DNA of 43,695 nt from Shewanella waksmanii ATCC BAA-643 (GTDB lineage Bacteria; Pseudomonadota; Gammaproteobacteria; Enterobacterales; Shewanellaceae), in the NCBI RefSeq assembly GCF_000518805.1, contig NZ_JAEH01000047.1, forward strand, positions 1-43,695, read 5' to 3'. Positions 25,057-35,200 of the stretch are shown here, in pieces (the first letter of the stretch is position 1; each line of letters starts with the position of its first letter). The position numbers and the translations under genes are program-made. The notes under the pieces are model-generated. The model worked only from the letters and a program-made list of their open reading frames with translations, had not been told where the DNA came from and made no database searches.

Positions 25057-26164
25057 ACTTAAAGACTTATATCAGGGATTTCGAGACCCAAAAACCATCG
25101 CTCGATTGGCCAAACAGATTGAGGCTGCCGCCAAAAAGCTTAGTCAGCCACTTTATGTGATGGAAGTGTGTGGCGGCCATACCCACACCATCATGAAATA
25201 TGGTTTGAACCAACTGTTACCCGCTAACATTGAGTTTGTTCATGGGCCAGGCTGTCCGGTGTGCATCATGCCGAAAGAGCGTATCGATCATGCCGCCCTA
25301 TTAGCCCAGCAAAGCGATGTAATTTTGGTAACCTTAGGCGATATGATCCGCGTGCCTGGTTCTAAAGGCAGCTTGGCGCAGTACCGCGCCCAAGGATGCG
25401 ATATTCGCCCTATATATGACCCACTCGATACACTTGAAATTGCCGCAGAAAATCCAGATAAGCAGGTGATCTTCTTCGCCATTGGTTTTGAAACGTCCAC
25501 TCCAATGACCGCGGTTTTGATTGAGCAATGCCTTACGAGGAAAATCGACAACCTGCTATTTCACATCAACCACGTGTTGGTGCCGCCGGCAATTGATGCG
25601 GTCATGGCGGACCCACAAACTAAGGTTAATGCTTTTATTGGTCCTGCCCATGTGAGCGTCATTAGTGGCGCAAAGATTTATCGACCTGCGGTTGAGCAAT
25701 ACCAAACGCCTGTGGTGGTGTCTGGGTTTGAACCGGTCGATGTCATGGAATCAATACTGCGTATTGTGCAGCAAAAAGTCGATAGCATTGCCCAGCTGGA
25801 TGTACAGTACAGCCGCGCCGTCACCGAGCAAGGTAACCTTAGCGCCCAAGCGTTAATTGATAAATACCTCCACGTACGCGACAGCTTTCGATGGCGCGGG
25901 CTTGGCCCGTTAGCCGACTCAGCCTTGCAGCTTAGATCTGAGTACGCCCATTTGGATGCAGAAGTTGTCTATCAGGCGCTGTTATCTGTAGCCGATATTG
26001 ATGATCATAAAGCCTGTCAATGTGGCGATATTCTACGTGGGTTAGCTAAGCCTAAAGATTGTAAGGTATTTGGTCGCGGCTGCTCCCCAGAAACCCCTTT
26101 AGGCAGCTGCATGGTGAGCTCTGAGGGCGCTTGCAACGCATACTACCGTTATAACGGAGTCTAA
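25049..26164 (+). CDS. hypD: Hydrogenase maturation Fe-S protein HypD
   Basis: Scaffold for assembly of the Fe(CN)2CO group with HypC and HypE. Motifs: MEVCGGHTHTIMKYG, FVHGPGCPVCIMP, DMIRVPGSKGSL, FFAIGFETSTPMTA, and the C-terminal [4Fe-4S] cysteines in CQCGDILRG...KDCKVFGRGCSPETPLGSCMVSSEGAC. Length 371 is normal. It overlaps hypC by eight bases and precedes hypE by two. Confidence 0.97.
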   Translation: MIELKDLYQGFRDPKTIARLAKQIEAAAKKLSQPLYVMEVCGGHTHTIMKYGLNQLLPANIEFVHGPGCPVCIMPKERIDHAALLAQQSDVILVTLGDMIRVPGSKGSLAQYRAQGCDIRPIYDPLDTLEIAAENPDKQVIFFAIGFETSTPMTAVLIEQCLTRKIDNLLFHINHVLVPPAIDAVMADPQTKVNAFIGPAHVSVISGAKIYRPAVEQYQTPVVVSGFEPVDVMESILRIVQQKVDSIAQLDVQYSRAVTEQGNLSAQALIDKYLHVRDSFRWRGLGPLADSALQLRSEYAHLDAEVVYQALLSVADIDDHKACQCGDILRGLAKPKDCKVFGRGCSPETPLGSCMVSSEGACNAYYRYNGV

Positions 26165-26166
26165 CG

Positions 26167-27177
26167 ATGGCAAATCTAAACAAAGCAGTACAACTGGCTC
26201 ATGGTGGCGGTGGCAAAGAGATGAACCGCTTGATTAAGGATGTGTTCTTTAAGGCGTTCGATAACCCTATTTTGCGCCAAGAAGAAGATGCTGCGACCAT
26301 TAGCCTTACTGGCAATTGTGCTTTTACTACCGATTCATTTACGGTTGCGCCGCATTTTTTTGCCGGTGGCAATATCGGTAAGTTGGCCATTGCTGGTACC
26401 GTCAACGATTTAGCCATGATGGCGGCTGAGCCACAGTTTTTAAGTTGCAGCTTCATTATTGAAGAAGGCTTTCCCTTAGATGATTTAAAAACCATTGCAC
26501 AAACCATGGCTGAAGAACTGCATAAGAGTGGCACGCGTATCGTTTGTGGTGACACTAAAGTGGTTCCCAAAGGCTGTGCGGACGGCGTGTTTATCAACAC
26601 CACTGGGGTTGGCCGTATCTTGTACCCTGATATTTCCGTAAAAAACATCCAGCAAGGTGATGCCATTATCGTCTCCGGTGATATTGGCCGTCACGGCGCA
26701 GCCATTTTAATGGCCAGAGAAGGACTCACCCTAGAGTCAGAGCTTGTCAGTGACTGCGCCAACTTGTGGCCGGTGGTTGAGCAATTGATCGCATCAAATG
26801 TCACCTTGCATGCTATGCGAGATGCAACCCGCGGCGGCTTGGCGGCGGTGCTCAATGAGTGGGCGATAGCGTCGAATGTGGCCATTCATGTAGATGAGCA
26901 AGCCCTACCCATTACTGACGAAGTTAAAGGTTTATGTGAACTATATGGCTTTGAAGCCCATGACTTGGCCAACGAAGGCACGTTTGTATTGGCTGTCCCG
27001 CAACACGAAGCCGACGGTATATTGGAGATTATTCAACGATATGGCCATTGTGAACAAGCAGCCATTATCGGTCACGTAAACGAAAGTCATCCGGGCAAAG
27101 TTATCTTAAATACCCCTTGGGGCAGTTCAAGGTTTGTTGACCTCCCCCAAGGAGAACTACTACCTAGGATCTGCTAA
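26167..27177 (+). CDS. hypE: Hydrogenase maturation protein HypE
   Basis: PurM/AIRS-type ATPase that dehydrates the thiocarboxamide on its C-terminal Cys to thiocyanate for the iron. It opens with LAHGGGGKEMNRLI, has TTDSFTVAPHFF, GTVNDLAMMAAEP and MRDATRGGLAAVLNEWA, and ends PRIC, with the essential C-terminal Cys kept. Because HypE is intact, a working carbamoyl-transferring HypF is needed, which makes the degenerate HypF-like neighbour more puzzling. It shares one base with hypA (TAATG). Confidence 0.97.
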   Translation: MANLNKAVQLAHGGGGKEMNRLIKDVFFKAFDNPILRQEEDAATISLTGNCAFTTDSFTVAPHFFAGGNIGKLAIAGTVNDLAMMAAEPQFLSCSFIIEEGFPLDDLKTIAQTMAEELHKSGTRIVCGDTKVVPKGCADGVFINTTGVGRILYPDISVKNIQQGDAIIVSGDIGRHGAAILMAREGLTLESELVSDCANLWPVVEQLIASNVTLHAMRDATRGGLAAVLNEWAIASNVAIHVDEQALPITDEVKGLCELYGFEAHDLANEGTFVLAVPQHEADGILEIIQRYGHCEQAAIIGHVNESHPGKVILNTPWGSSRFVDLPQGELLPRIC

Positions 27178-27524
27178 TGCATGAGTACTCAATAGTGTCA
27201 GCATTACTTGAGCAATGTCATGAGTATGCTGTTGAAAATAAGGTAAATAAGATCACTCAAGTGACGGTGAAAATAGGCGTACTTAGTGGCGTAGAGCCAA
27301 GCTTATTTGCCACGGCTTTTGAGACCTTCAAACTTGAAGGGGTTGCCTATGACGCCAAGTTAGTCATTCAGCAACAGGCGATTATATTGCAATGTCATCA
27401 TTGCCAGGCCGAAGTTGAAATAGCAGAGCGTTCAGTCAAATGTCCTCAATGTGACAGCTTTGACACCCAAATTATTGCCGGCGAAGAGATGTTACTGATG
27501 CAATTAGAAATGGAACAAGCTTAG
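27177..27524 (+). CDS. hypA: Hydrogenase nickel metallochaperone HypA
   Basis: Binds nickel at its N-terminal Met-His-Glu (MHEYS) and zinc at two CxxC pairs (C73, C76, C89, C92), and delivers nickel with HypB. Length 115 is normal. Its start overlaps the hypE stop by one base. It ends the conserved hyp series; one more small gene follows, 59 bases on. Confidence 0.95.
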   Translation: MHEYSIVSALLEQCHEYAVENKVNKITQVTVKIGVLSGVEPSLFATAFETFKLEGVAYDAKLVIQQQAIILQCHHCQAEVEIAERSVKCPQCDSFDTQIIAGEEMLLMQLEMEQA

Positions 27525-27583
27525 CCAACGACGGCATATAACCAGTTTGATGTAAAAATAATAGACATAAAATGGAGTTAACA

Positions 27584-27748
27584 ATGAAAAAACTATCCCT
27601 ATTACTTGCCACTATGTTGCCAGGGGTTGCGCTGGCCCATCCAGGTCATGATGGCGTAGGCTTGTTCCATCATATGCAAGATATCCTGCCCATTGTATTG
27701 GCGGTGATCATTGTGGGTGGCTACATGCTATGGAAGAAATATCACTAA
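27584..27748 (+). CDS. 54-residue His-containing membrane protein at the end of the hydrogenase operon
   Basis: Read directly between hypA and a hairpin. ATG 27584 has GGAG at 27574–27577. The product begins MKKLSLLLATMLPGVALA, a good signal peptide; the mature start HPGHDGVGLFHH holds four His in 12 residues; then comes one membrane helix (about 33–49) and a basic, cytoplasmic-looking KKYH end. HPGH at the mature N-terminus recalls the nickel-permease family HupE/UreJ, but the other helices are absent, so it is not a permease by itself. Same strand, close spacing and the hairpin after it place it in the operon. A role in periplasmic nickel handling or subunit stability is a guess. Confidence 0.75.
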   Translation: MKKLSLLLATMLPGVALAHPGHDGVGLFHHMQDILPIVLAVIIVGGYMLWKKYH

Positions 27749-28078
27749 GCTAATTGGCTAGAGCCTAGCGAAATTGTCACCGCTAGGCTCTGCTCCAAAA
27801 AGCACCATTTTGACCGTTTGTATACTCGTGCAAAGCGGGTTATTGTATTGCCTTTAAAATTCAATTTTCTACAAATTATTATCAACAGAAATAACTAGAT
27901 AATTGTATCTACCCTACTACTTTAGCTAGTCTAGCTTGCATACACCTCATCATTACTTCAAAACTCAACAAAGCAGGTTATATCTCGGTCATTAGTCGCA
28001 TAGCTATGCTTTTTTGGGCATGTTAAAACAGATTGTATTAATAGGATTTTAGCCCGATAAACATGGATTATTAGCAGT
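27749..28078. other. Intergenic gap of 330 bp after the hydrogenase operon
   Basis: Apart from the hairpin at 27760–27791, I see AT-rich DNA with no frame or RNA gene. It must hold the promoter of the acyltransferase gene, but I cannot single one out. Confidence 0.5.
27760..27791 (+). terminator. 11-bp hairpin closing the hydrogenase operon
   Basis: AGAGCCTAGCG (27760–27770), a 10-base loop and CGCTAGGCTCT (27781–27791) form a perfect stem 12 bases after the last gene. No T-run follows directly, so termination may need Rho. Confidence 0.6.
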
Positions 28079-29164
28079 ATGGATACTCGGTTTTACGAAA
28101 TAGACATTTTACGATTTTTATCTGCTTTAGCAGTGGTGATTTTTCACTATACTTATACAGGCTATATGGAAGGGTTTGCTACCATAGCTAACTTTCCCCA
28201 GCTAAGAGAGTTCACCAAGTATGGCTACGTAGGGATCAATTTTTTCTTTATCATTAGTGGTTTTGTTATTTTTATGAGCATTGCCGATAACAATGCTAAT
28301 CGGTTTCTTGCATCACGCTTTAGCAGACTGTTTCCTGCCTACTGGTTTGCGCTGTGGCTTACTACCTTTGTGACAATCCTCATTGGCGGTGACACCTTTT
28401 CAGTGACCATTATGCAATTCTTCGCCAACGTCACCATGATCAACCCACTTTTCGGTCACAGTGCCATTGATAGTGCTTATTGGACGCTATTTATTGAGTT
28501 GCAGTTCTATCTTGTTGTTTTACTCATTCTGCAATTAAAGCTGAGCCGTTACTTTCTGCACTTAATCGCATTAACGCTTATCGGCTCAACGGTGGCGCTA
28601 TTTACCGACTGGGCCGCAGCGGTGGATATGTGGCACGGTATCTTTCCCCATTGGAGCGGCTATTTTGCACTGGGCTGCTTATTTTACTTAACCAAACGCG
28701 ATGGCCTTACCCCTATCACAGCCGCCTTGCTAGTACTGGGGTACCTGTTTGTCGTCAAACAGTCGATACTATTTGGGGAACTGATGAGCCAATGGTTTGC
28801 GATTGATTTCGACAGCGGCGTATTGGCAGTGCTCAACAGCTTGTTCTTCTTTAGTTTTTGTATTACATCGCTTTGTAAAAGTCACCCGCTTAGAACCAAG
28901 ATGGCGTATTTTCTTGGTATTTTGACCTACCCGCTGTACCTCATTCACCAGCACATTGGCTACATGGTATTTAACACATTCGGCAATGAAAATAATATTG
29001 GTTATTTAGTGCTGTTGACCACAGCGGTCATGCTAGTTTTAGCGTACTTAATTCACCGCGGCATTGAAAAAACCTTAGCGCCAGTATTTAAGCAATCAGC
29101 ATTAAAACTGCTAGATCAGCTCACCGCGGTTAGGCAACGTGTGCAAGCCATCAGAGCCAAGTAA
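28079..29164 (+). CDS. Acyltransferase family 3 membrane protein (OafA/YrhL type)
   Basis: Polytopic inner-membrane protein of about ten helices that, in this family, transfers an acyl group to an extracellular sugar such as O-antigen or another envelope glycan. The opening FYEIDILRFLSALAVVIFHYT has the family's catalytic-type His and R/K-FxxID.LR pattern, and GYVGINFFFIISGFVIFMS and FRLFPAYW-like (RLFPAYWFALWL) follow. Length 361 is standard. The start is not well supported by a ribosome site. No glycan gene neighbours it, so the substrate is unknown. It converges on the peptidase gene across a shared terminator. Confidence 0.88.
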   Translation: MDTRFYEIDILRFLSALAVVIFHYTYTGYMEGFATIANFPQLREFTKYGYVGINFFFIISGFVIFMSIADNNANRFLASRFSRLFPAYWFALWLTTFVTILIGGDTFSVTIMQFFANVTMINPLFGHSAIDSAYWTLFIELQFYLVVLLILQLKLSRYFLHLIALTLIGSTVALFTDWAAAVDMWHGIFPHWSGYFALGCLFYLTKRDGLTPITAALLVLGYLFVVKQSILFGELMSQWFAIDFDSGVLAVLNSLFFFSFCITSLCKSHPLRTKMAYFLGILTYPLYLIHQHIGYMVFNTFGNENNIGYLVLLTTAVMLVLAYLIHRGIEKTLAPVFKQSALKLLDQLTAVRQRVQAIRAK

Positions 29165-29211
29165 TCACGCGCCCAGATTAACTTTGGGGCTCAAGATGAC
29201 TAATCGGCCAC

Positions 29212-29242
29212 AAAAAAAGGCAGCGTTTTAGCTGCCTTTTTT
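29212..29242. terminator. Bidirectional intrinsic terminator between acyltransferase and iaaA
   Basis: A7, GGCAGC (29219–29224), loop GTTTTA, GCTGCC (29231–29236), T6. It serves both convergent genes. The stem and A-run are the same as those of the terminator at 5752–5780. Confidence 0.9.
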
Positions 29243-29258
29243 GGGGTGAAATTCAGGC

Positions 29259-30296
29259 TTATTTATCACGCCAAATCATCACTTGTGCAGGCTCTCCGCT
29301 CTTACGGGTCGCACGATACATGCCGCCAGTATTGAACGGTGTGGCAATATTGCCTAAATGATCAATAGCAATCACGCCACCTGTACCACCGGCAGTGATC
29401 AGGCGTTGATTGATCACCTCATCAGCCGCTTGTAATAAGGATTTTTGTCCATATTTGGCCCGCGCACAGATATCGCCAGCAACGTGGTAACGAATAAAGT
29501 ACTCACCATGACCCGTTGCAGATACCGCGCAAACCCCATTTTCGGCATAGTTACCCGCGCCAATAACCGGCGAATCACCAATACGCCCGAAACGTTTGGC
29601 CGTCATGCCGCCAGTTGAGGTGCCCGCAGCGAGATTACCAGATTTATCTAACGCGACCGCACCCACAGTACCAAATTTGTAATTATCATCTAACTGTTGA
29701 TGTGCAGCTTGGTAGTCCATGCCCTTTTGCTGCTGATTGTAAATTTTGGCTTTCGCATCCAACAATTGTTGATAACGCGCATTGGTGTCGAAATACTGGT
29801 TAGGTACTAGAGTAAAGCCTTGATTAAGGGCGAACTCCTCTGCTCCTTGACCCGACAACATCACGTGTACCGACTTATCCATTACCGCTTTTGCGAGGTC
29901 AATCGGGTTTTTGATGTGTTTAACCCCACTTACCGCGCCTGCATTCATCGTATTACCGTCCATCAAGGATGCATCGAGTTCATGACCGCCATCAAAGGTA
30001 TACACCGCGCCTTTACCAGCATTAAACAACGGGCTATCTTCTAAAATATTAATTGCGGTCGTGACCGCAGTGACGCTGTCACCGCCATCATTTAGCACTT
30101 TATAACCCGCATCGATCGCTTCTTTTAATTTGTCACGGTAGGCTTGTTGCTGCTCATCGCTGAGTTTTACCTTTGAAATCGTGCCAGCACCACCATGAAT
30201 AGCGATACTAAAAGGTTTGTCATTGGCTTGTGCACTCAGCGGCAATAATAGGCTCGCGGCCAATAAACACGCAGTTTTATGAAAATTAAAATTCAC
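29259..30296 (-). CDS. iaaA: Isoaspartyl peptidase / L-asparaginase, N-terminal nucleophile family, periplasmic
   Basis: Ntn-hydrolase that removes isoaspartyl dipeptides and has asparaginase activity. The precursor cleaves itself before the Thr in KFGTVGAVALD (T210) to make alpha and beta chains. Other motifs: IAIHGGAGTI (32–40), SPLFNAGKGAVYT, ELDASLMDG, RIGDSPVIGAGNYA and VSATGHGEYFIR. Residues 1–25 are a signal peptide, so unlike the cytoplasmic E. coli enzyme this one should act in the periplasm. GTG start with AAGGA six bases upstream. Single gene. Symbol is by family; which activity dominates is unknown. Confidence 0.9.
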   Translation of the reverse strand: MNFNFHKTACLLAASLLLPLSAQANDKPFSIAIHGGAGTISKVKLSDEQQQAYRDKLKEAIDAGYKVLNDGGDSVTAVTTAINILEDSPLFNAGKGAVYTFDGGHELDASLMDGNTMNAGAVSGVKHIKNPIDLAKAVMDKSVHVMLSGQGAEEFALNQGFTLVPNQYFDTNARYQQLLDAKAKIYNQQQKGMDYQAAHQQLDDNYKFGTVGAVALDKSGNLAAGTSTGGMTAKRFGRIGDSPVIGAGNYAENGVCAVSATGHGEYFIRYHVAGDICARAKYGQKSLLQAADEVINQRLITAGGTGGVIAIDHLGNIATPFNTGGMYRATRKSGEPAQVMIWRDK

Positions 30297-30429
30297 ATTG
30301 AATCCTTAATGCATGAAGTTGCTCTCTTTGTAACCATTTTCACCTATAATTACAATCATCTTCTTGCACGCAATTGATTATCTGCGACAATAAACTGTCC
30401 CCGAAATATAATAAGATAGAGCATTATTT

Positions 30430-32274
30430 TTGAACTCGTTTTTGCGCATCATCATGTTGGTCTTCTTGTTTGTTAGCATCATGCTAATAACCTTGCCCGC
30501 CATTGCTGATAACTATCTTAAGGTTTCTGTTACCGGCGCGAGTCCATCACTGACGCGTAATATCAATGCCCATTTAGGCGAACTACCCAAATCGGCTAAC
30601 CAACGCCGTGCCTATATCTTTAATGCCGAAGATAATATCCGCTCAGCGCTGCACTCCGTTGGTTACTACCATGCGAAGGTCAATCAAAGCATTGAACGTG
30701 CCGATAAGGGCCCATGGACATTGATTGTGGATATTACCCCTGGGGAGCCAACCACCATTGAATGGGTCGATCTGCAGCTTAAAGGTGAGATCTTAAATGA
30801 TGTCATGGTGACCAACTGGCTTAATCAACTGACCATAAAGCCCGGCGACGTATTAAACCATGGCACCTATGAAAATGTAAAATCACAATTGGTTACCCTC
30901 GCCTTAGCACGGGGCTACTTTGATGGTGAATACACCCAATCAAATATTGTGATCAATCGCGACCGTAAGCGAGCACAGATCTCTTTGCACTACAATTCAG
31001 GGATTCGCTACCATATTGGCGACGTCTCATTTGAAGGCCACACGCTCAACGATAATATATTATCTGAGCTTATTCCTTTTGAAAGCCAAATCCCATACAG
31101 CACCGCTAAACTGGGTGAGCTGAATCGCGAGTTATTAGACACCAACTACTTCCCTAGCATTAAAGTCTTACCGCAATTAGACAAAATTAATGGCGTTGAT
31201 GTACCGGTGAAAGTTGAATTACTCAATCGCCCTAGCCATTCACTTGAGCTCGGTGTCGGTGCTGAGATTGGCAATTCAACCAACGATGGCATTGAGCCTC
31301 GAATCAAAGTTAATCTGCGAACACCACAGATTAATCGATACGGCCACTCTCAAGAATCAAGTATTGAATGGTCACCAGACAGACCAAAGTTTTTAACTAC
31401 CTATACCATCCCGCTATCACATCCGTTAGACGATCAATTAAAGCTCCGGGTGGGGTTGCTACGTGATAAATACGGTGTAACCCAAGTTTATGATCCAGAT
31501 AAGCGCGATTACACTAAAACCGGCGAACTAGAATCAACCAAAATGGCCTTAGGAGTGATTCGCCAGCAGCGGCTAAAGAGTAATTGGGTTTGGACCTACT
31601 CCTTAGAGGCCATGAATGAAAGTTACACCCAATCGGACACTAATTATGATCCGCGGTTCTTATTGCTGGGCACCAGTATTTCTAAAACTAAGCGTGGCGA
31701 TAATACCCTCGACCCTAAATCAGGCTTTTTTCAGCAATACAGTATCGAATATGCTGACCCGCAACTATCATCGTCGGTACGCTTAACTAGGCTCGCAGCA
31801 AACTTTAAAGTCGTTGAGACATTTTTTCAAAAGCACCGAATTGTGAGCCGATTAGATATGGCTGCCAACGTCGTCGCTGAAGAAGACTTACCTTTTGTGC
31901 CGCCCTCACTGCGCTATTTCGCCGGTGGCGACCAGAGTATTAGGGGTTATAGCTACCAAGAACTGGGTCCTTATATTGAGTACATCAATGATGATGGTCA
32001 GCTCGCCAGAGAAGTCGTTGGTGGGCGCTATCTTTTAGTGGGTAGCATAGAATATCAGTACTATGTAACGCCGACATGGCGAGTAGGAACCTTTGTCGAT
32101 GCAGGTAACGCTTTTGATGTTGACCAAATTGAGCCGATAGTCTCTGTTGGTGGCGGCATACACTGGATCTCCCCCATTGGCCCAATTAAGCTCGATGTAG
32201 GTGTGGGCCTAAAAGAAACTGACACCGTTGACCGGTCTTGGCGCATCCATATCACCATGGGGGCTGAGATATGA
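30430..32274 (+). CDS. tamA: TamA, outer-membrane Omp85-family translocation protein
   Basis: Outer-membrane part of the translocation and assembly module. After a signal peptide (ending near PAIADN) come three POTRA domains (about residues 30–270), then a 16-strand Omp85 barrel with the conserved FFAGGDQSIRGYSYQE-type loop (IRGY, around 500) and a C-terminal strand ending MGAEI. Length 614 is slightly longer than E. coli TamA (577). The start is TTG 30430, or ATG 30454 if the signal peptide is shorter; no clear ribosome site distinguishes them. Overlaps tamB by four bases. Confidence 0.93.
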   Translation: MNSFLRIIMLVFLFVSIMLITLPAIADNYLKVSVTGASPSLTRNINAHLGELPKSANQRRAYIFNAEDNIRSALHSVGYYHAKVNQSIERADKGPWTLIVDITPGEPTTIEWVDLQLKGEILNDVMVTNWLNQLTIKPGDVLNHGTYENVKSQLVTLALARGYFDGEYTQSNIVINRDRKRAQISLHYNSGIRYHIGDVSFEGHTLNDNILSELIPFESQIPYSTAKLGELNRELLDTNYFPSIKVLPQLDKINGVDVPVKVELLNRPSHSLELGVGAEIGNSTNDGIEPRIKVNLRTPQINRYGHSQESSIEWSPDRPKFLTTYTIPLSHPLDDQLKLRVGLLRDKYGVTQVYDPDKRDYTKTGELESTKMALGVIRQQRLKSNWVWTYSLEAMNESYTQSDTNYDPRFLLLGTSISKTKRGDNTLDPKSGFFQQYSIEYADPQLSSSVRLTRLAANFKVVETFFQKHRIVSRLDMAANVVAEEDLPFVPPSLRYFAGGDQSIRGYSYQELGPYIEYINDDGQLAREVVGGRYLLVGSIEYQYYVTPTWRVGTFVDAGNAFDVDQIEPIVSVGGGIHWISPIGPIKLDVGVGLKETDTVDRSWRIHITMGAEI

Positions 32275-35200
32275 ATCAAGCATCCCCCTCTACACACGCA
32301 GACAACCAGCAAGCAGATAACGTGGCAGCGCCACGTCGTCCTATTATCACCACCTGCAAAAACCTAATTAGGGTTGCACTGTATTTACCCATTGTCGTGT
32401 TAGTCGCCCTAGCACTGGTCATTGGTACGCCGTTTGGAAGCCGTGTTGGTGTGATGCTGGCCAACCAGTTTGTACCTGATCTTGAACTAGACTACCGCTC
32501 AGGCATGCTCAATAAAAGACTGAGTCTCAATTATGCGGCATGGCAAATGGATGGTGTGAAGGTCGAAGTTGATGATTTAATGATTGAATGGCGCCCGGTA
32601 TGTTTACTACAAAAACAGCTGTGCGTGAATGCTTTGCATACCAGCAAAGTCAACGTCGAGGTGGATACCGCAGCATTTAGTGACGATGACAATAACCTTG
32701 ACACCAATACCGAAACCGCTGATATCCCCCCCAATCTAACGACAGTGGCCACATCACCTCAACCAGACAATGAAGTCGAACCCGACGAGCGACTTAGCGT
32801 TGAAGATGAAACAGAAATTACTTTACCTTTTGGTATTGTATTACTTGATGGCGACTTAAGCGGCGTTACCGTGCGGGTCAATGACATGCATTTCAATGCA
32901 GATAACCTCACGTTAGCCGCACAATGGCAACAAACGGGCATCAGAGTCAATAATATTACCAGCAATGGACTCTATGTTGATATCCCCTTAGGTGACCCTG
33001 TAATCGATGATGCAGCTCCTAAAACCACTGCAGTGACAAGTGATAAAATAAGCACTGATTCAGTTAACACGACTGGTAACAAGACAGCTAGCCAACCCAG
33101 TACAATACAGAAAAATAACGACTCCGAAGTAGATTGGGCCATGGCCAATTTACCGACAGTGTTCATGCCGATTCAGGTATTTGTAGAGCAATCTACCCTG
33201 ACACAAAGTTTGCTTAAACTTGGCCAGCGACAAGACCAATTTATGCACATTGAGTTAGTTGGTAGTTATCATCGCTACTTAATCAATGTCAACAAGCTTG
33301 ATGTCATCCATGACTATGGTAAAGCTCAGCTAAATGGTCAGTTAGCGCTGCAACAGGATTACCCTATGCAGGTAAACTTAAGCAGTCAACTGCGACAGGT
33401 CACTGAAGTTCCCGGCCTGCAAAATCAAGACATTGATATCAAACTAAACGGTGGATTTAACAAACTCACTGTAGACATCGATGCCAAACAACAACTTGAA
33501 TTTACACTTAGCGGTGACATTAGCCTCGCTAAACCAAGTTTAGATTATCAGTTAAACCTCAATGCTCAGTCACTATTTTGGCCGTTGCAGCAACCTATTT
33601 ATATCGCTAACAATAGCAAACTAATCAGTCAAGGCAGTCTAAAGCAGCAGCAAGTTGATTTAACCGGCCATTTTGACACGCCATACCACACGCCGATTGA
33701 TATCATTACCCAATTTGTTCATCAAAGTGAGCAACACAACATTGATGTTTCTCAGCTGGTGATTAACGGAGAAATTGGCAACCTTGATGCACAAGGCAAG
33801 GTTAGTTATGGTGATAACTGGCAATGGCAAACTCAATTTAGCAGTCAATCTTTTGATCTGTCACAATTAACTTTTGATGCCGATAACCTGTTACCACAAT
33901 CTGCAATAACCGGTGACATTAGCAGCCGTGGCAGCGTCGCTGGCGACAACTGGCAAGTGGCTATTGAACAGTCTAATTTAAGTGGTCATATTGATGACTA
34001 CCCTTTCACCTTAAGCGGCGATATTAGCGTGAACCAAAGTTGGCACCTCAACGCCAACAACCTCAACATTGATGCATTACAATCTAAATTGCAGATCTCA
34101 GGGAATGTTGAAGAAGATTGGACCTTGAATGCCCATCTCGACGTGCCAGATATTAGCCTTTGGCATCCCGATGCTGGCGGAGCAATTTCAGCAGATATAT
34201 TTGTCTCTGGTGATAACGAAAAACCAGATATCGCCGTCACGGCCGATGTGATAGAGGTGAACTTTAACGATCTTTATACTGAGAAATCCAAGCTCAAAGG
34301 CTTCTATAGCCCATTTGATGAGCATCGTTATGCATTATCGTTAAAATCCTCACTGATTAAACAGGCAGGGTTAACACTGAGTTCAGTCACCTTTGGCTCC
34401 AAAGGTGACCAATTTAAGCAAAAAGCAACTTTACAGAGCTTTGGCGACTTTAAACTCGACTTATCAGTAAAATCGACTTCTGATTTAGACAAGCAAACCA
34501 TAGATGCGCAGATCTTACGCTTAAATTTAGACTCGCGCCTAGGCCCTTGGCAGTTAGATAATCCTATCGCGCTGAGCTGGGATAACCTCCAACAGCAAGG
34601 TCAAGTGACACCCTTTTGCTGGATTCACCAACATGCCGAGCTGTGTGTCACCGACAACACTGAGCTGGCTAAACTAGGCGATACCCAATTAAGCCTAGAT
34701 GCCGATATCGGGGCGTTGCTCGCGCCCATCATGCCTGAAACCTTAAATTGGCACGGCCCTGCATCAGCGCAAGCTAAATTTGCATGGAGCCCAGAGCAAA
34801 AACCTCAAGGCGAGTTAACACTGACTCTAAGCCCTGGTGAAATTATTTTGCGTAACCAAAATGGGCGTAATATTGATATCAACTACAAGGCATTAGACCT
34901 TGCCATGTTACTAGACGAGCAAACGCTAGCCAGTAAGTTCACCTTTGAATCTGCCGATATCGCTGCGATAGATAGCCAACTCAGTATCAGTGTTGATCCA
35001 GAGCGCAGGCTTGACGGTTACTTGAATATTACCGAAGTCAATTTAGATGCCCTATCTGAACTGGCTCCGCAATTAGAAACATTGCGCGGCCATATCTCCA
35101 GTGAACTGTCCATTGGCGGCAACCTTAACGACCCGGATGTTGAAGGCAGCATTAGCCTAAAACATGGCCAGTTTATGGCCACAGCAAATCCGACCCTAAT

